A DNA stretch of 64,000 nt, from positions 48,600,249 to 48,664,248 of the forward strand of contig OY744533.1 of NCBI GenBank assembly GCA_963556195.1, read 5' to 3'. This document shows, piece after piece, positions 40,444 to 51,399 of this stretch (position 1 is its first letter; the number at the start of each line of letters is the position of its first letter). This stretch comes from Sepiola atlantica (taxonomy: Eukaryota > Mollusca > Cephalopoda > Sepiida > Sepiolidae). The notes under the pieces were generated by a model. It was not told where the DNA came from, did not search any database, and saw only the letters and a list, made by a program, of their open reading frames with translations. The translations under genes and the position numbers were made by a program.

Positions 40444-40830
40444 CATTAAAAGAACACCGTGTGTCAGAAAGAACAATCTGAAATGTTGTCCACAAAGACA
40501 TCGGATACAAGTCTTATGTCAAGTAACGGTCGTTTTTAAGTCAGAAAACGTAAAGGAGTCACCACACAAAGCTTACGGAACGCAGAAATGAGTACGAAAA
40601 AAGTTGATAATTACATGATCCCTAAAATTTGGCTTCCTAGCTCCCGAGACTTCAATCTCCTGGACTACTATGTATGGAGCGTAGTTAAGAAAAAAGTTAA
40701 TGAGCACACGTATAACACTAAATCATCTCTAAAAGTGATCATAGTAATGTCCAATATGAACAAGGGGCACCTGATCCTAGCGTGTGGGCGATTCATACCT
40801 CACATAAAAACCGTTATCGAAGCTGAATAA
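40232..40830 (+). pseudogene. mariner-type transposase remnant with inverted duplication and deletion
   Basis: After the inverted repeat, HRVSERTIWNVVHKDIGYKS-like sequence (about 40,455-40,520, with one frame change) is the helix-turn-helix region. The core is missing, and the frame resumes at 40,588-40,830 with WLPSSRDFNLLDYYVWSVVK, then KSSLKVIIVMSNM and IKTVIEAE. In relatives the motif is WPPSSPDLNPLDYYVW, whose Asp is the third catalytic residue. Here SPD has become SRD, although the acidic residue remains. Two of three catalytic acids are lost with the deletion. No terminal inverted repeats were found. Confidence 0.75.
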
Positions 40831-41147
40831 GACTTTAATGAATTGAATTTTTTTAAAAAAACAATATATTTATTTATATCCTCAAAAACGTTTTTCAGTA
40901 AGAAAACATTATTATTTGTTTCTCAGAGTAATGTGTGTATATGTATAAATATGTCCTCAGATATGTTGCCCACCCTATATATATATTTACTAGTTTTTTT
41001 TTACAATAATATCGTGAACTCAACGTTCAGGCTGAATATCCATAAATATCAAAGACAAAGTCTTACTTTATTTTAAAAAAATAAATATGAAAATAATAAG
41101 ATAGTGTTCAGGGCTAGGAGAAGAAATACACAGAGGTCAACATTCAT

Positions 41148-41179
41148 TCCCGGGCAACGCCGTGTATGCCTATACTAGT
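41148..41179 (+). mobile_element. Helitron-like 3' terminus 4
   Basis: CCCGGGCAACGCCGTGTATG is followed by CCTATACTAG-T. The hairpin, CAACGC loop and CTAG-T end agree with sites 1 and 2. It is the best preserved of the four. Confidence 0.55.
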
Positions 41180-41504
41180 GATTATATAAAAAAAAACTGA
41201 ACTTTTCGTTGGCGCCGACGTTAAACTGAGGCCAGATTGTGGTGAAGACAGAAGACGATTCTGCTTTTGCAAAATCAACAATTTAAAGGTCAGTCTAAAC
41301 TTTCACTGCCAAATAGAAATATCAAAATATTTTGCAAGTCTGAAAACAAAACATAGTCACATTTTTAGATGTTATACTGACTATAGAAAAGGTCATCTTT
41401 TTCATATTTATCACGAATGGAGATTTGGTAGCTGTCTGTCAAAAGCTGAAACTATACTATTACTTCGATTAATATTGTACTGTTTATTCTATTATCTTTT
41501 AATA

Positions 41505-41638
41505 GGAGGTAATGCCTGGGGGATGTCTAATAATAACTGAACAGATACTACACTACCTCACCCCTGAGTTAACTCAGGGGGTGAGGTAGTGTAGTATCTG
41601 TTCAGTTATTATTAGACATCCCCCCAGGCATTACCTCC
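41505..41638. repeat. near-perfect palindrome containing a U2-like motif
   Basis: The left arm of 66 nt (GGAGGTAATGCCTGGGGGAT...CCCTGAGTT) and the right arm of 68 nt are complementary except for two one-base differences in G/C runs. There is no spacer; the centre is GAGTT/AACTC. Each arm has GTGTAGTATCTGTTC (antisense in the left arm), the U2 core. It would extrude as a cruciform. Confidence 0.93.
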
Positions 41639-41830
41639 TCATTTTTGGAGGAGTAGCGTAGTATCTGTTCTGGTGCCATGAGATCATCCTCCCAGGTTAT
41701 TACCTCCTCATTTGGAGGGGGTTGTTTAGTATTTGTTCTGTTGTCGTGAGACGATCCTCCTAGGCATTACATCGTCCTTTAGAGGGCAGTGTAGTATATG
41801 TTCATGATACCATCTCCCCAAGGCTAGCCA
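41571..41830 (+). repeat. about four degenerate 75-bp units with U2-like core
   Basis: GTAGTATCTGTTCAG, GTAGTATCTGTTCTG, TAGTATTTGTTCTG and GTAGTATATGTTCATG recur at 60-80 bp spacing. Between them lie ATCCTCCCAGG(T/C)ATTAC and CTCATTTGGAGG pieces. The layout of the unit agrees loosely with U2 (GUAGUAUCUGUUC... GGAUUUUUGGAGC), so each unit may be an eroded U2 5' half (inference). Confidence 0.6.
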
Positions 41831-41849
41831 AAAATATGCGACCGAGGGA

Positions 41850-41975
41850 ATGAATTAAATTGAACTACATCTTATTCTTCTTAACAACATGCTGCAACAA
41901 CCCACAATAAAAACTGACCAACCAGAATCAAATATTGGTTTTGTAGGAATGTGACCAACTGACTGAAACGAAGAG
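41850..41975 (+). repeat. dispersed repeat family E, copy 1
   Basis: TTCTTAACAACATG, then CCAGAATCAAATATTGGTTT and GTGACCAACTGACTGA, are repeated with divergence at 51,890-52,020 in the same orientation. Confidence 0.6.
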
Positions 41976-43365
41976 GAGAATTACGAAAGACCGAGACACT
42001 AGTTTATATTATAAGTCTCTCGTAGAGTACGTCAAGATAAAATCATAGTCAATAATTTTAAATGCACTGTGGATTTTGTTTTGTGAATTTAAACAAAACT
42101 AATTATTTCTCGTTTTCATGTTGAACCTAGAGCGCAAGAGACTGCATTGGGATTAGAGGTCAGCTGCTGTCAACTGTTAGCATTGTTCTGGGGTCAGATG
42201 AGATTAAGCGGCCTAAAACTCCAAGCACTGACGAAATGCATGCAGATGTGAGGGGCTCATAAGTTATCCTATGGGAAACTGCCTATCACTAAGGAAGTTA
42301 TTGCCAAACTTACAGACAGATGGAAGGACATGATTGACAGAAGAAGTCGCCGAGGGGGAGGGTATCCGGTAAGGTAGGTGGACCAGTGGAAACGGTTCTA
42401 AGCAAGGTAGGTGGAATTGGCCTGAGCAATGTCAAGTAACCTTTCAATTAATATAATGCGCGATAATTTCGATTTTAATCAGAGTTTGAAGGGAATTTTC
42501 AGAGTTTTAGAGACGAGCAGAGATAGACACCGCCTTTGCCCATCAGACGATAATTGTTTCACTTCATCCGAAGAAGTCAACGCTCCTAGCTCCGAACACA
42601 AAACTTTTTTGCCAATTGTCAGTTAGCGAGACAAAGTTATAATTTAAAGCCCAGACACAAGAGGTTTTAACCTGACACAAAGGTATTAATCTGTTGTTAG
42701 GTTTTAACTCCTGACACGAACGAGTTAGAGGGAATGGTACAGAAAGAAAGCTATCGATGACAAAGAAACGATAAAGAGACTGACTTTAGTTATATATTAG
42801 ATCAAGAGATTGCTAGAAGAGTTGTAGGATTTAGGTTTGTTTGTTTGTTTTGTTTTTTGCACATCAGTTCTTGTGAGTAATTCAATGACAGATCCTTTGT
42901 TTGTAGATATTCGGTAGCTTGTTAGAATATATTGAGATGACGGCAAAGTTGAAGAAGAGAATTTGATGCTCGTTAGTGGCGGCCATTGTTTTTCAAACAG
43001 TCATATTTCATGATTATGGTTATTAAAACAGCGATGTTGAACGAAAATGTATCCTTTTTCGCTGTGTGATTTTTTTCGTCTGATTCTAAATTAAATATGG
43101 TTAGAGTATATCCATCGCGATTTTAAGATGCGTAGGAGGCTGTGTCTGTCGTCACTTTTTGACGCTTGAATTTGAGACATCTAAACTTGCAGATTAAATG
43201 GCCGCATCTTATTTTACATGCGTCTAAGCATGTCTATAAAGGGGTATGTCCGTCTGTCAGCCATCGGCCTGTGTCACGTTATGTTCCGTTCCTTACTGGT
43301 CCCCAAAATGTGGAAGGGAGTTGCAGTAAAAATGAAGAATCGAAGCAAAAAATGTTTTTTAGATT
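41976..43365. other. stretch without a supported gene
   Basis: A short frame at 42,429-42,626 (SSEEVNAPSSEHKTFLPIVS) has no recognisable family. A (TTTG)n run lies near 42,835-42,855. The rest is unassigned. Confidence 0.4.
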
Positions 43366-43369
43366 ACAA

Positions 43370-43805
43370 TTTATTGCATTAGAATGTCGATATTTGGGGG
43401 GGAGGAGGAGGATCGCTCCAGGCAAGGCACTTAGCCACTTGATGTAAGGAGATAACAAGAACGAAAAATGATTATCATAGAGACAGGGGATGCCAATTTG
43501 CTCTAGTCTTGAAAAGACCAAAGCTATATGTAGGAAGAAAACAGTCAGTAGGAAGAGAGTTCCACAAGCCAGCAGTTCCTTGAAAGAAGCTACTGGAATA
43601 GGAAAATGTATTACAATGAGGTATCGAAGCATCTAATTGGAGAACACTAGACCAACGAGTCAAACGAGCTGGAACAAAGGAAGCAGATAATAGATCAGAC
43701 AATTCTGAAATACACATGCCATAATAGTATGTATAGAAAAGATTGAGACTAGCAACATCACATCTGTGAGAGTGCCGAAAAGAAGAAAGAGTGGGGTCAA
43801 TCAAA
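43370..43805 (-). pseudogene. LINE C-terminal and 3' end, copy 2
   Basis: The minus frame has HSHRCDVASLNLFYTYYYGM, CISELSDLLSASFVPARLTR and AGLWNSLPTDCF, the conserved C-terminal block of the same family as 37,480-38,060 and 63,560-63,920. The end at 43,370 matches CACTTGATGTAAGGAGATAA. The copy is about 430 bp, 5'-truncated. Confidence 0.87.
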
Positions 43806-43885
43806 TTACAGATATCTTATCAAGAACCACTTCGCTTTACAGATACAGCTAACTCCTCAATCCCAGCTGGGGGAGACTCCCACTC

Positions 43886-43888
<3 letters not shown>

Positions 43889-43956
<68 letters not shown>
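43889..43956. repeat. (CT)n microsatellite
   Basis: CT run with one TTT and one GC interruption. Confidence 0.96.
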
Positions 43957-43960
<4 letters not shown>

Positions 43961-44469
43961 AATTTTTATTTACGTCATCCGACGGCAGCCTGGTCGTAAA
44001 CGACTATGGCCCGATTCTCAATCACAGCTTCACTGGATAATACCATTCTTTGTCTAATCCTGCTTTTCGATTTACTTACGTCATGGACAAGATATGTTTA
44101 AGCTTTGTTCATTACTTTCCAAAATATTTTTTTATTATTTTGACCTAAAATCCGTCTGCAAACGACGCCGGTTCAAAATTCGCGTCCTGCCTAAAAACTT
44201 TACATTGCTTCCTATACCTCCCCCACCCCAAAATATTATCGTAATATGATCACATAAATGAAAAGAAAAACGATAAAACAAAAACAGAAATACGGAGAAT
44301 AACTTTTTTTTTAATTCCTGCTTTTTCGGTCATTCTGGTCGAATCTCATTCCATCTGTAAAACTTCAAACTGAAATTATTATTATTTTCATCGCTAATCG
44401 CGCAGATTTAATGGGCGCATCTTAATTCACATTAAACCAACTCTATTAAAATTTCCCGTTGCCTTGTCC

Positions 44470-44545
44470 GTGACGAACAAATTTAAAATAGCATTTTCAT
44501 TGGTCTGTCAAGCTAAAGTTTGAAATGACATCGTCGGTTCAGTAT
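44470..44545 (+). repeat. isolated monomers of the 36-37-bp satellite
   Basis: TTTAAAATAGCATTTTCATT then GGTCTGTCAAGCTAAAGTTT and GAAATGAC match the unit of the arrays at 47.0-48.0 and 52.5-53.6 kb. This looks like a source or relic of one and a half units. Confidence 0.65.
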
Positions 44546-44554
44546 GTTCAGGAG

Positions 44555-45080
44555 TTATTTCCCTTGAACCATATTCAAGTTATTTCCCCTGAAACATACT
44601 GGGTAACAATAAACTCTTTAATTATGAAATATAAAAAAACGCACACGTGTGAGAGATTCTAACAAAGGCTTGTCCTCTTTCTAGGCGTGGGCTTACGTTT
44701 TTCCACCGAACTCTACATTTTCACATGGTTTACACGACTCTGACGGGGTTACCATCAGGCGTCCTTTTATCTGTCGCAACTATGCTTACACAGATAGATA
44801 TTCAACCATAGTTTATTTCTACTGTCCGGGTTATTTATCTCAGTATAATACCCAGATGATACAAAGTAAGTCATATTTACTTTACGTATCTTATGTATTC
44901 TCTATAATTAGTTTACCCGGGCAGTTCATGTTTATTTCGATTATGTTTAGGGACTTTTAATGTGGACTGTTTCGTTAGTAATTATGTCTGTAATTTTCAC
45001 GGCCTTTTATGTATTATGTCCCTATTACGTTTGTTTTGACAAACTTTATCTGTGAGAAATATATGTACATATATGTAAAT
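44555..45080 (+). repeat. dispersed repeat family D, copy 2
   Basis: It is homologous to 36,545-37,150. GATACAAAGTAAGTCATATT, TGTATTCTCTATAATTAG, TTCATGTTTATTTCGATT, ACTTTTAATGTGGACTG and TCTGTGAGAAATATATG are conserved in order. Confidence 0.8.
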
Positions 45081-45306
45081 AATGTTTTAGCATTTATCAA
45101 ACCTATATTGCCATCATAACAGCTACCAGTTTTTTAAAATTAATAATTACAACATAGTCTTTTGAAATACTGTATATATGCATAAAGTAGATAGAAAAGA
45201 CCCAAACACCTTTATTTGTATGTTTAATTTGCATAACTATTGTAAACAGGTTATAATAAATTAATGTTTGGTGTAAATGGCTTGTAATTTTATAGTCCTA
45301 CTTTCA

Positions 45307-45309
<3 letters not shown>

Positions 45310-45350
<41 letters not shown>
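45310..45350. repeat. (AT)20 microsatellite at a mariner insertion site
   Basis: The AT run ends at the TA that borders the mariner left end. A shorter AT run follows the right end (45,931-45,948), so the element entered an AT tract. Confidence 0.96.
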
Positions 45351-45355
<5 letters not shown>

Positions 45356-45933
45356 GGTGTCCGTAAAGTTACTATACAGTCTTACAAGTTACTATACAGT
45401 TTCATTTGTTTTATTGTATTACATTTAATATTTATTTTTTATTTTTTATGTCATCGTACCGGCATTGAAACAACGACCAGATTTCAATAACTTGTACTTC
45501 CAACAGGATGGAGCCCCACCCCATTATGCTACAGTTGTCCGAAATTTACTGGATGAGACATTTCTAGATAAATGGATCGGCAGGCGAGGGCCCATTGAAT
45601 TTCCTCCACGATCTCCAGACATAACGCCATGGACTTCTTTGTCTGGGGAGTCATCAAAGACTCTGTGTATTCGAGAAAGCCAAGAAGTGTTGAAGATCTT
45701 CGACAATTTGTTATTGATGCATTTACCAACCTTGATCGCGACTTGTGCACCAAAGTTTGTCATAGTGTGGTGTCACGTTGTCGAGAATGTATTGAAGCTG
45801 AAGGCCTCCAATTTGAATATTTGTCATAGAAATTGTTTGCCTTTATTTTTAGTCTTACTGTACTGTTAATATATTACAGGGTGTCTGTATAGTAAATTGT
45901 AAGACTGTATAGTAACTTTACGGACACCCTGTA
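45351..45933 (+). mobile_element. internally deleted Tc1/mariner element with clear TIRs
   Basis: The left end ACAGGGTGTCCGTAAAGTTA, then CTATACAGTCTTACAA, is mirrored at the right by TTGTAAGACTGTATAGTAAC then TTTACGGACACCCTGT. TA lies at both borders. The inverted repeat is about 36 bp with near identity, which indicates a young copy. At 583 bp it keeps only the 3' half of the transposase and so could move only by help from a full-length relative. Confidence 0.93.
45465..45829 (+). pseudogene. mariner/IS630-type transposase, C-terminal half, one frameshift
   Basis: Frame 1 reads LYFQQDGAPPHYATVVRNLL, then WIGRRGPIEFPPRSPDITP (about 45,490-45,632). A one-base deletion then moves the reading to frame 2: MDFFVWGVIKDSVYSRKPRS, VEDLRQFVIDAFTNL and VVSRCRECIEAEG. 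The Asp of QQDGAPPH is the second catalytic residue and the Asp of SPDITP-MDFF the third acidic position. The first catalytic Asp and the helix-turn-helix are absent through the internal deletion. Its only start codon (45,465) is incidental. Confidence 0.9.
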
Positions 45934-46232
45934 TATATATATATATATAGGGAGAGAGAGAGAGAGAGAATGAGAGAGAGGGGGTATTGAAAGTTTTGTC
46001 AAGATTAACAGTAATTAATCTAAGTGAGTTAATAAATAACGATAAATTACAAAATCCTTTCTCTAAATATTATATTCATTAATTTTCAAGGGGGGTAATC
46101 TAAATGAAAACTATTAGTTTTTAAAATTGCAATAGATTTATATTAAAGATATGTAACTTATACAAGTAAAAAGAATACATAAAGTTATACTAATAGTCGC
46201 TGAATGACGGGTATATCTTTGTTATTTTTCTA

Positions 46233-46287
<55 letters not shown>
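46233..46287. repeat. (AT)n(GT)n compound microsatellite
   Basis: AT run changing into GT at about 46,268. Confidence 0.95.
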
Positions 46288-46995
46288 GGGGTGTATTTGC
46301 TTCGTATCCAAATGACCTAAATAGACATCTGAAGGCTAATTGATGTAACTTGAGACTAACAAAAATTACCCTCAAGTGAATTAGAATTTTTATAAATAAA
46401 TTATAGAACTTATTAACTATTTTAAGAAATATTACTGAATTAAAATTTATAAATGTCCACACAACTTTTAGGTTGTACTAGCTCTGGACGAAAAATTCAA
46501 AATGGCGTATTAGTGGGTTCCCCCACGTGTGAGTTTGCTCTTTTCTTTGTTTGTGTTTGGTTTCACCCAAAAATGAACCACTGTATAGTGTAGGTTTTTT
46601 TAAGACTCTTTCATCCAAGAAATTGTTAGTCTTTGTGAATTTTTCTGCTGATTTTGTAATGTTGCAGAGACGATATTAACATAAAAATGTTGTTTGGCAC
46701 AAGACAAATAAAACGGACCGTAATAAATATATATAACAGAAATGTTGTTTTTTGGAAATGTAAAAAAATAATAATAAATATGATAAAATAAAAACATGGT
46801 TATTGGAATATAATATGAACCTGATTTCATAGAATTTTAATCAATAAACTTGTATCTTAAGAATATCCGTTCTTATTCATTTAAATATCGATGGGAGAAT
46901 ATTGATTAAATCACCTCGAAAACAAATTATAAAAAAGAATCTCCTTTCAGATAATCGCTATCATCTGCACAGGAGGATTCGTTGGTCGGCCTCTC
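46288..46995. other. AT-rich stretch, nothing recognised
   Basis: No gene or repeat identified. Confidence 0.4.
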
Positions 46996-46999
46996 GCGA

Positions 47000-47980
47000 T
47001 TGAAATAGAATTTTCGCAGTTATAAATAGGATTTTCATTGGTCTGCCACGCTTATTTTTCAAATAAAATTTCCGTTGTTACGTCACGTTTAAGTTTTTAA
47101 CAAGCACATTTCTTGGTCTATTACGCTTTAGTCTGGAATAATATTTTCGTTGATCTCTTGTATTTTACTTTGAAATAGCATTTTCATTGGTCCGTGACGC
47201 TTTCGTTTGAAATAGCATTTCCGTAATCTGTCACGCTTAGCTTTCAAATAGCATTTTCGCTGATCTGAAACATTTAACTTTGAAATAGCATTTCCGTTAT
47301 CTGTCACACTTAGCTTTCAAATAGCATTTCTGCTGATCTGAAACATTTAACTTTGAAATAGCATTTCCGTTATCTGTCAAGCTTAGCTTTTAAACAGCAT
47401 TTTCGTTGATCTTAAACATTTAACTTTGAAATAGCATTTCCGTGATCTGTCACGCTTAGATTTTAAACAGTATTTTCGGTGATCTGAAACATTTAACTTT
47501 GAAATAGCATTTCCGTGATCTGTCACACTTAGATTTTAAACAGTATTTTCGGTGATCTGAAACATCTAACTTTGATCTGTCACGCTTAGCTTTCAAATAG
47601 CTTTTTCGCTGATCTTAAACATTTAACTTTGAAATAGCATTTCCGTTATCTGTCACGCTTAGCTTTTAAACAGCATTTTCGGCGATCTTAAACATTTAAC
47701 TTTGAAATAGCATTTCCGTGATATGTCACGCTTAGCTTTTAAACAGCATTTTCGCTGATCTTAAACATTTAACTTTGAAATAGCATTTCCGTGATCTGTC
47801 ACGCTTAGCTTTCAAACAGCATTTTCGGTGATCTTAAACATTTAACTTTGAACTAGCATTTTCATTTGTATATCACGTTTAAATGTTATATAGCGTATTA
47901 GTCGGTCTGTGAAGCTATAATTTGAAGCAGAATTTACGTTGAACGATAACACTTAACTATGAAGTAGCATTTTCACTACT
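47000..47980 (+). repeat. 36-37-bp satellite, array 1
   Basis: About 26 units of CTTTGAAATAGCATTTCCGT followed by GATCTGTCACGCTTAG. Two alternating subtypes (ATTTCCGT..CTGTCACGCTTAGC and ATTTTCGCTGATCTTAAACATTTAA) give a dimer of about 73 bp. The ends are more degenerate than the middle, as expected for unequal exchange. The unit corresponds to array 2 read on the other strand. Confidence 0.92.
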
Positions 47981-48329
47981 AAACTCGCATATTTGAATAG
48001 TGACATCAGAAAAACATCCGTTTATGTTTTTTTCCGAAGAGATTAGCCAAATTTAATGAACGCTTCTCTGGGTATAGAAAGAGATCAATATTTCGCTCCG
48101 AACATGTTCCGACTCTTATCGGGTGGTGTTTTGTCTATTATCACGTCCATTTGGGAGAAATGATAACCCCAAAACGTGTTTAAAAGATAAGCATAGTCTC
48201 ACAAAATTAATAACTTTTCATAACTGAGTCTTGAAGGGGGAGGGGCGTTCTTAACCCAACTAATTCTGTCGTAGACTATGGAATCAGCTATGCCAAGTTC
48301 AAATACTATCGGATTTTTTTAATTATTAT

Positions 48330-48430
48330 TGAGTCACCGTTTATAAAGGCCAAGAGAAACTCGAGGATAAGACTTAATGAGACGGGATTATCTTGGAGTA
48401 TAGTTCACAGCCGAGAAATCGAAAATAAAA
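48330..48430 (-). pseudogene. LINE tail fragment
   Basis: GAGTCACCGTTTATAAAGGC then CAAGAGAAACTCGAGGATAA is shared with 49,307-49,345 and 50,671-50,710. It is a very short 3' piece. Confidence 0.6.
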
Positions 48431-48939
48431 AATTACAACTAATAGCTTTCACCAAACGCATCAAAATTTAATTTTCTACCGACCTGTATATTTTAAAGTG
48501 CGGAAACTGATTGTAAGATTTATTATCTTTGAATTTGTTGTAGTAAAATTGACTTATCAAAGAAAAACAAAAATGTCGTCGATATTTTGGAGGACGTAAG
48601 TCTGTTTCGGATCATTTTAGGCTCAAAGGATAGGGAACTTGCTATTCGGACTTAGGGTAAAGCATTTTTTCACTATTTCTTTATTAAGCACTCCCAATAA
48701 AAGAGGGAGAGGCAGCCATTTTGATTCTTATGTGACAAAAAAGAAAACTTCGCACAAAATCCAATTTTTTTTAAATCTTCAAAGCAGTTTCAGAAGATTA
48801 AAAGTATACAGATCAGTAGAAAATTAAATGTTAATTCGTTTGATTAAAGTTATTTGTTGCATTGTTTGTTTTGTCGTTTTTTTATTTCTCGGCTGTTAAT
48901 TATACTGCAAGATTACCGAGACGGGAATGATTGCGAGCC

Positions 48940-49290
48940 GAAAGATTAGGAACACTATGGGAGTACTAACATTGATCAATGGTATGAACTATTTTTGATT
49001 ACTTATGGAGTGGTTTATGACATAGATTTGTTGACATTGGATTTGAACACGACTAAATTGTAACCAGAAGAGAAGTAGTTTCAGGGTAATGTGTTTCATA
49101 GATAGGAAGCCTTTGCAAAGAAGCTTTGTCTCTCGAAATTCCGCCTCGCACTAAGCACATGGGTGGAGAAAGGGAAATTTTTTGCTGTGGTAGAAGACGA
49201 GTTCTTGCTGTGGATATCTTACATATTGGGGTTATCTACGCAGTAATGCTGTTGGGGAAATGTATGAACACGCCTCCGACTGATCCATAG
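48940..49290 (-). pseudogene. LINE C-terminal/3' fragment
   Basis: TTACTTATGGAGTGGTTTATG, TTGTTGACATTGGATTTGAA and CGAGTTCTTGCTGTGGATAT are in the same order as at 35,440-35,740 and 49,435-49,670. On the minus strand this is the region coding KNSSSTTTAK-like sequence after the RT. Confidence 0.7.
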
Positions 49291-49294
49291 CTTG

Positions 49295-49925
49295 GATGTT
49301 TTTACTAATGAGTTACCATTTATCAAGGCCAAAATCCAATTCGAGGATAAGGGTTAATGAGATGGATGGATTGTTGGTTGAATGATGAAGAATATTATGA
49401 GAGGATTTAAAATGATGAATGGAATAAATAACATTTTATTACTTATAAAGACGGTTTATAACAAGTATTTGTTGCCATGCGATTTAAAGACAACCATGAT
49501 GTAGTCTGCAGGGTAGCAATACCGTGGTAATGTGTTCCACGGATTGGAAATTCTTGGAATAAAACTTCTGTTCATGGAAATTCCGTTATATGTTAGGCAC
49601 GCAGTGAAAGAAACGAAAGTTCTTTGCGGTTGTGGTAGAAGACGAGTTCTTGCTGTGAATGTCTTACAAGGAAGAACTAGAGATAGGAGCTCAGTCGAGC
49701 ACCTTCCATGAAAATAACGATGGAGTAGAGAAAAACTATCAACATCTCTCCTGTGAAGAATAAAAGAAAAGAGATCACCCCCCCCCCCCCTGTTAGATTG
49801 CGAAGTTTATTTTGTACTCTGTCAATGCACAGTTTGCAGAAGTACTCTCTCATAGAAGGGGTATCTGACTCTGATAGAGACGATTGCATCAGGAGTTAGG
49901 TACTTTATGGAGCGGTACAATGATC
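49295..49925 (-). pseudogene. LINE C-terminal/3' fragment, longest of the tail cluster
   Basis: On the minus strand, ILHRRDVDSFSLLHRYFHGR followed by CSTELSPI is the HRRDVAxxSLxYRYxxGRCSxEL signature of CR1/Jockey-type LINE C-termini. DIHSKNSSSTTTAKNF and VPNI..RNFHEQ follow. A 12-base C run (about 49,779-49,790) and stops break it. The segment beginning GAGTTACCATTTATCAAGGCC near 49,311 is the 3' end. Confidence 0.78.
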
Positions 49926-50293
49926 CCAAAACACACAACACAAAGTAAGTAACATATATTTATTAACTTATAGTTCTCTATCTTTGACCCCGACAACCTG
50001 TGTTTTTCTTCTTGCAATCGGTACCGTAATGTATTGCTCTTTTAGTATTTAGGTCTGTATTTTCCCTCGTATATGACATGTTTCGTGTCCTCCTTTTACG
50101 CTTGCCTTCGATGGACTGATTATCTGTAAATAAATGTGTATGTGAATCCAAATCTTTGTATCGACACGTGTGTGTGTGTGTTATCCACTGTAACACAACA
50201 AGCAAAATAGCGACCTCGTGTGCGAAAAAGACATTTCTAAACACGTGCGTCGCCAAACATGTATCATCAAAAATAGAGGTGATTGTACTGTTT

Positions 50294-50306
50294 TGTGTGT
50301 GTGTGT

Positions 50307-50339
<33 letters not shown>
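50294..50339. repeat. (GT)n microsatellite
   Basis: GT run with one CT interruption. Val/Cys repeat frames here are artefacts. Confidence 0.96.
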
Positions 50340-50394
50340 GCGGGAGAAGGAGAATAGTGCAATAATATTAAACACATATGTCGGATGTCAGTTC

Positions 50395-50460
50395 AATCCC
50401 TGTACAAGGCGGTACATTTTCATTTTTCTCTTCAATCACACCTCAAAATAAATGTCATTA
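50395..50460 (+). repeat. possible tRNA-related SINE fragment
   Basis: GTCAGTTCAATCCCTGTACA resembles a tRNA B box (GGTTCAAATCC) and is followed by a short AT-rich tail ending AAAATAAATG. There is no A box. Confidence 0.3.
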
Positions 50461-50659
50461 AATAAATTATCTGAGAAGAAACTGGTAATAAACAATAAAC
50501 AGTTTATTTAGTTTATCGTTGGGAGATAAATATTCTTATAAACTAGCGTGACTAGTTTGCAGGGATTTTCTCCTTTTTGCACATAGTATATATAAATGTT
50601 GTTTATCAATAATAAATACAGGAATGGTGTATCATTAGTAATTACTATGAGAAATATTT

Positions 50660-51390
50660 TTTTATTAACGAGTCACCGCTTATCAAGGCCCAAGTGACAC
50701 TCGAGGATGAAGGTTAATGAGATTGTCGGGTGGACAGTGAGATCACGCGGTAAGGATTGGTAACGATGGTTTAAACTGAGCAGAATTTGATTATTTAAGA
50801 GGACGGCTCAAGAAGAATTTGTTAACATTGGACTTGAAAACGACTATCTTATCGTCATCTGGGAAGCAGTCCCGTGGTATTGAGTTCTACAGAGGAGTAG
50901 TCTTTGAAAGAAACTTTGCTCATAAAAGTTCCGTTTTATTTAAGGTACACCGGTGAAGAAAGGAAAAATTAATTACAGTAGTTGTAGCTAGACGAGTTTT
51001 GTTGTGAACGTTTTACAGGGGGCATAGATTTGAGCGCAGTTGAGTACCTACTATAAGACTAACGATAGAGTAGAGAAAGCCTAGCAACCTCTCTTCAGTG
51101 AGAAAGAGGCTGTAGGGAAGAGAAGAGGACATCTCTCACTAGATTTCGAAGTCGGTTTTGTACTCTGGCAAGACAGGAAAATGTGCTCTGAGCGGCACCT
51201 CCCCAAATGTGGCAGCAGTTCTCCATCTTAGAATGGATTTGACTTTTACAGAAAATAAATGTGTCGCTTATTTTAATATGAATTTGCGGATCAAATGGAT
51301 TTGAGGCACTCCAGAATTAGCAACAACCAAAAGGACACATTTTGTCTTAACGCTTATTGTTTATTTTACGTTTTACCATCCAGTGTTATC
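50660..51390 (-). pseudogene. LINE C-terminal/3' fragment
   Basis: GAGTCACCGCTTATCAAGGC, AAGAATTTGTTAACATTGGA, GACGAGTTTTGTTGTGAACG and CAACCTCTCTTCAGTGAGAA parallel the copy at 49,295-49,925. It extends further 5' (to about 51,390) with CTCCATCTTAGAATGGATTT, equivalent to 20,290-20,310 of the long LINE. Confidence 0.75.
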
Positions 51391-51399
51391 GCTTATGAT

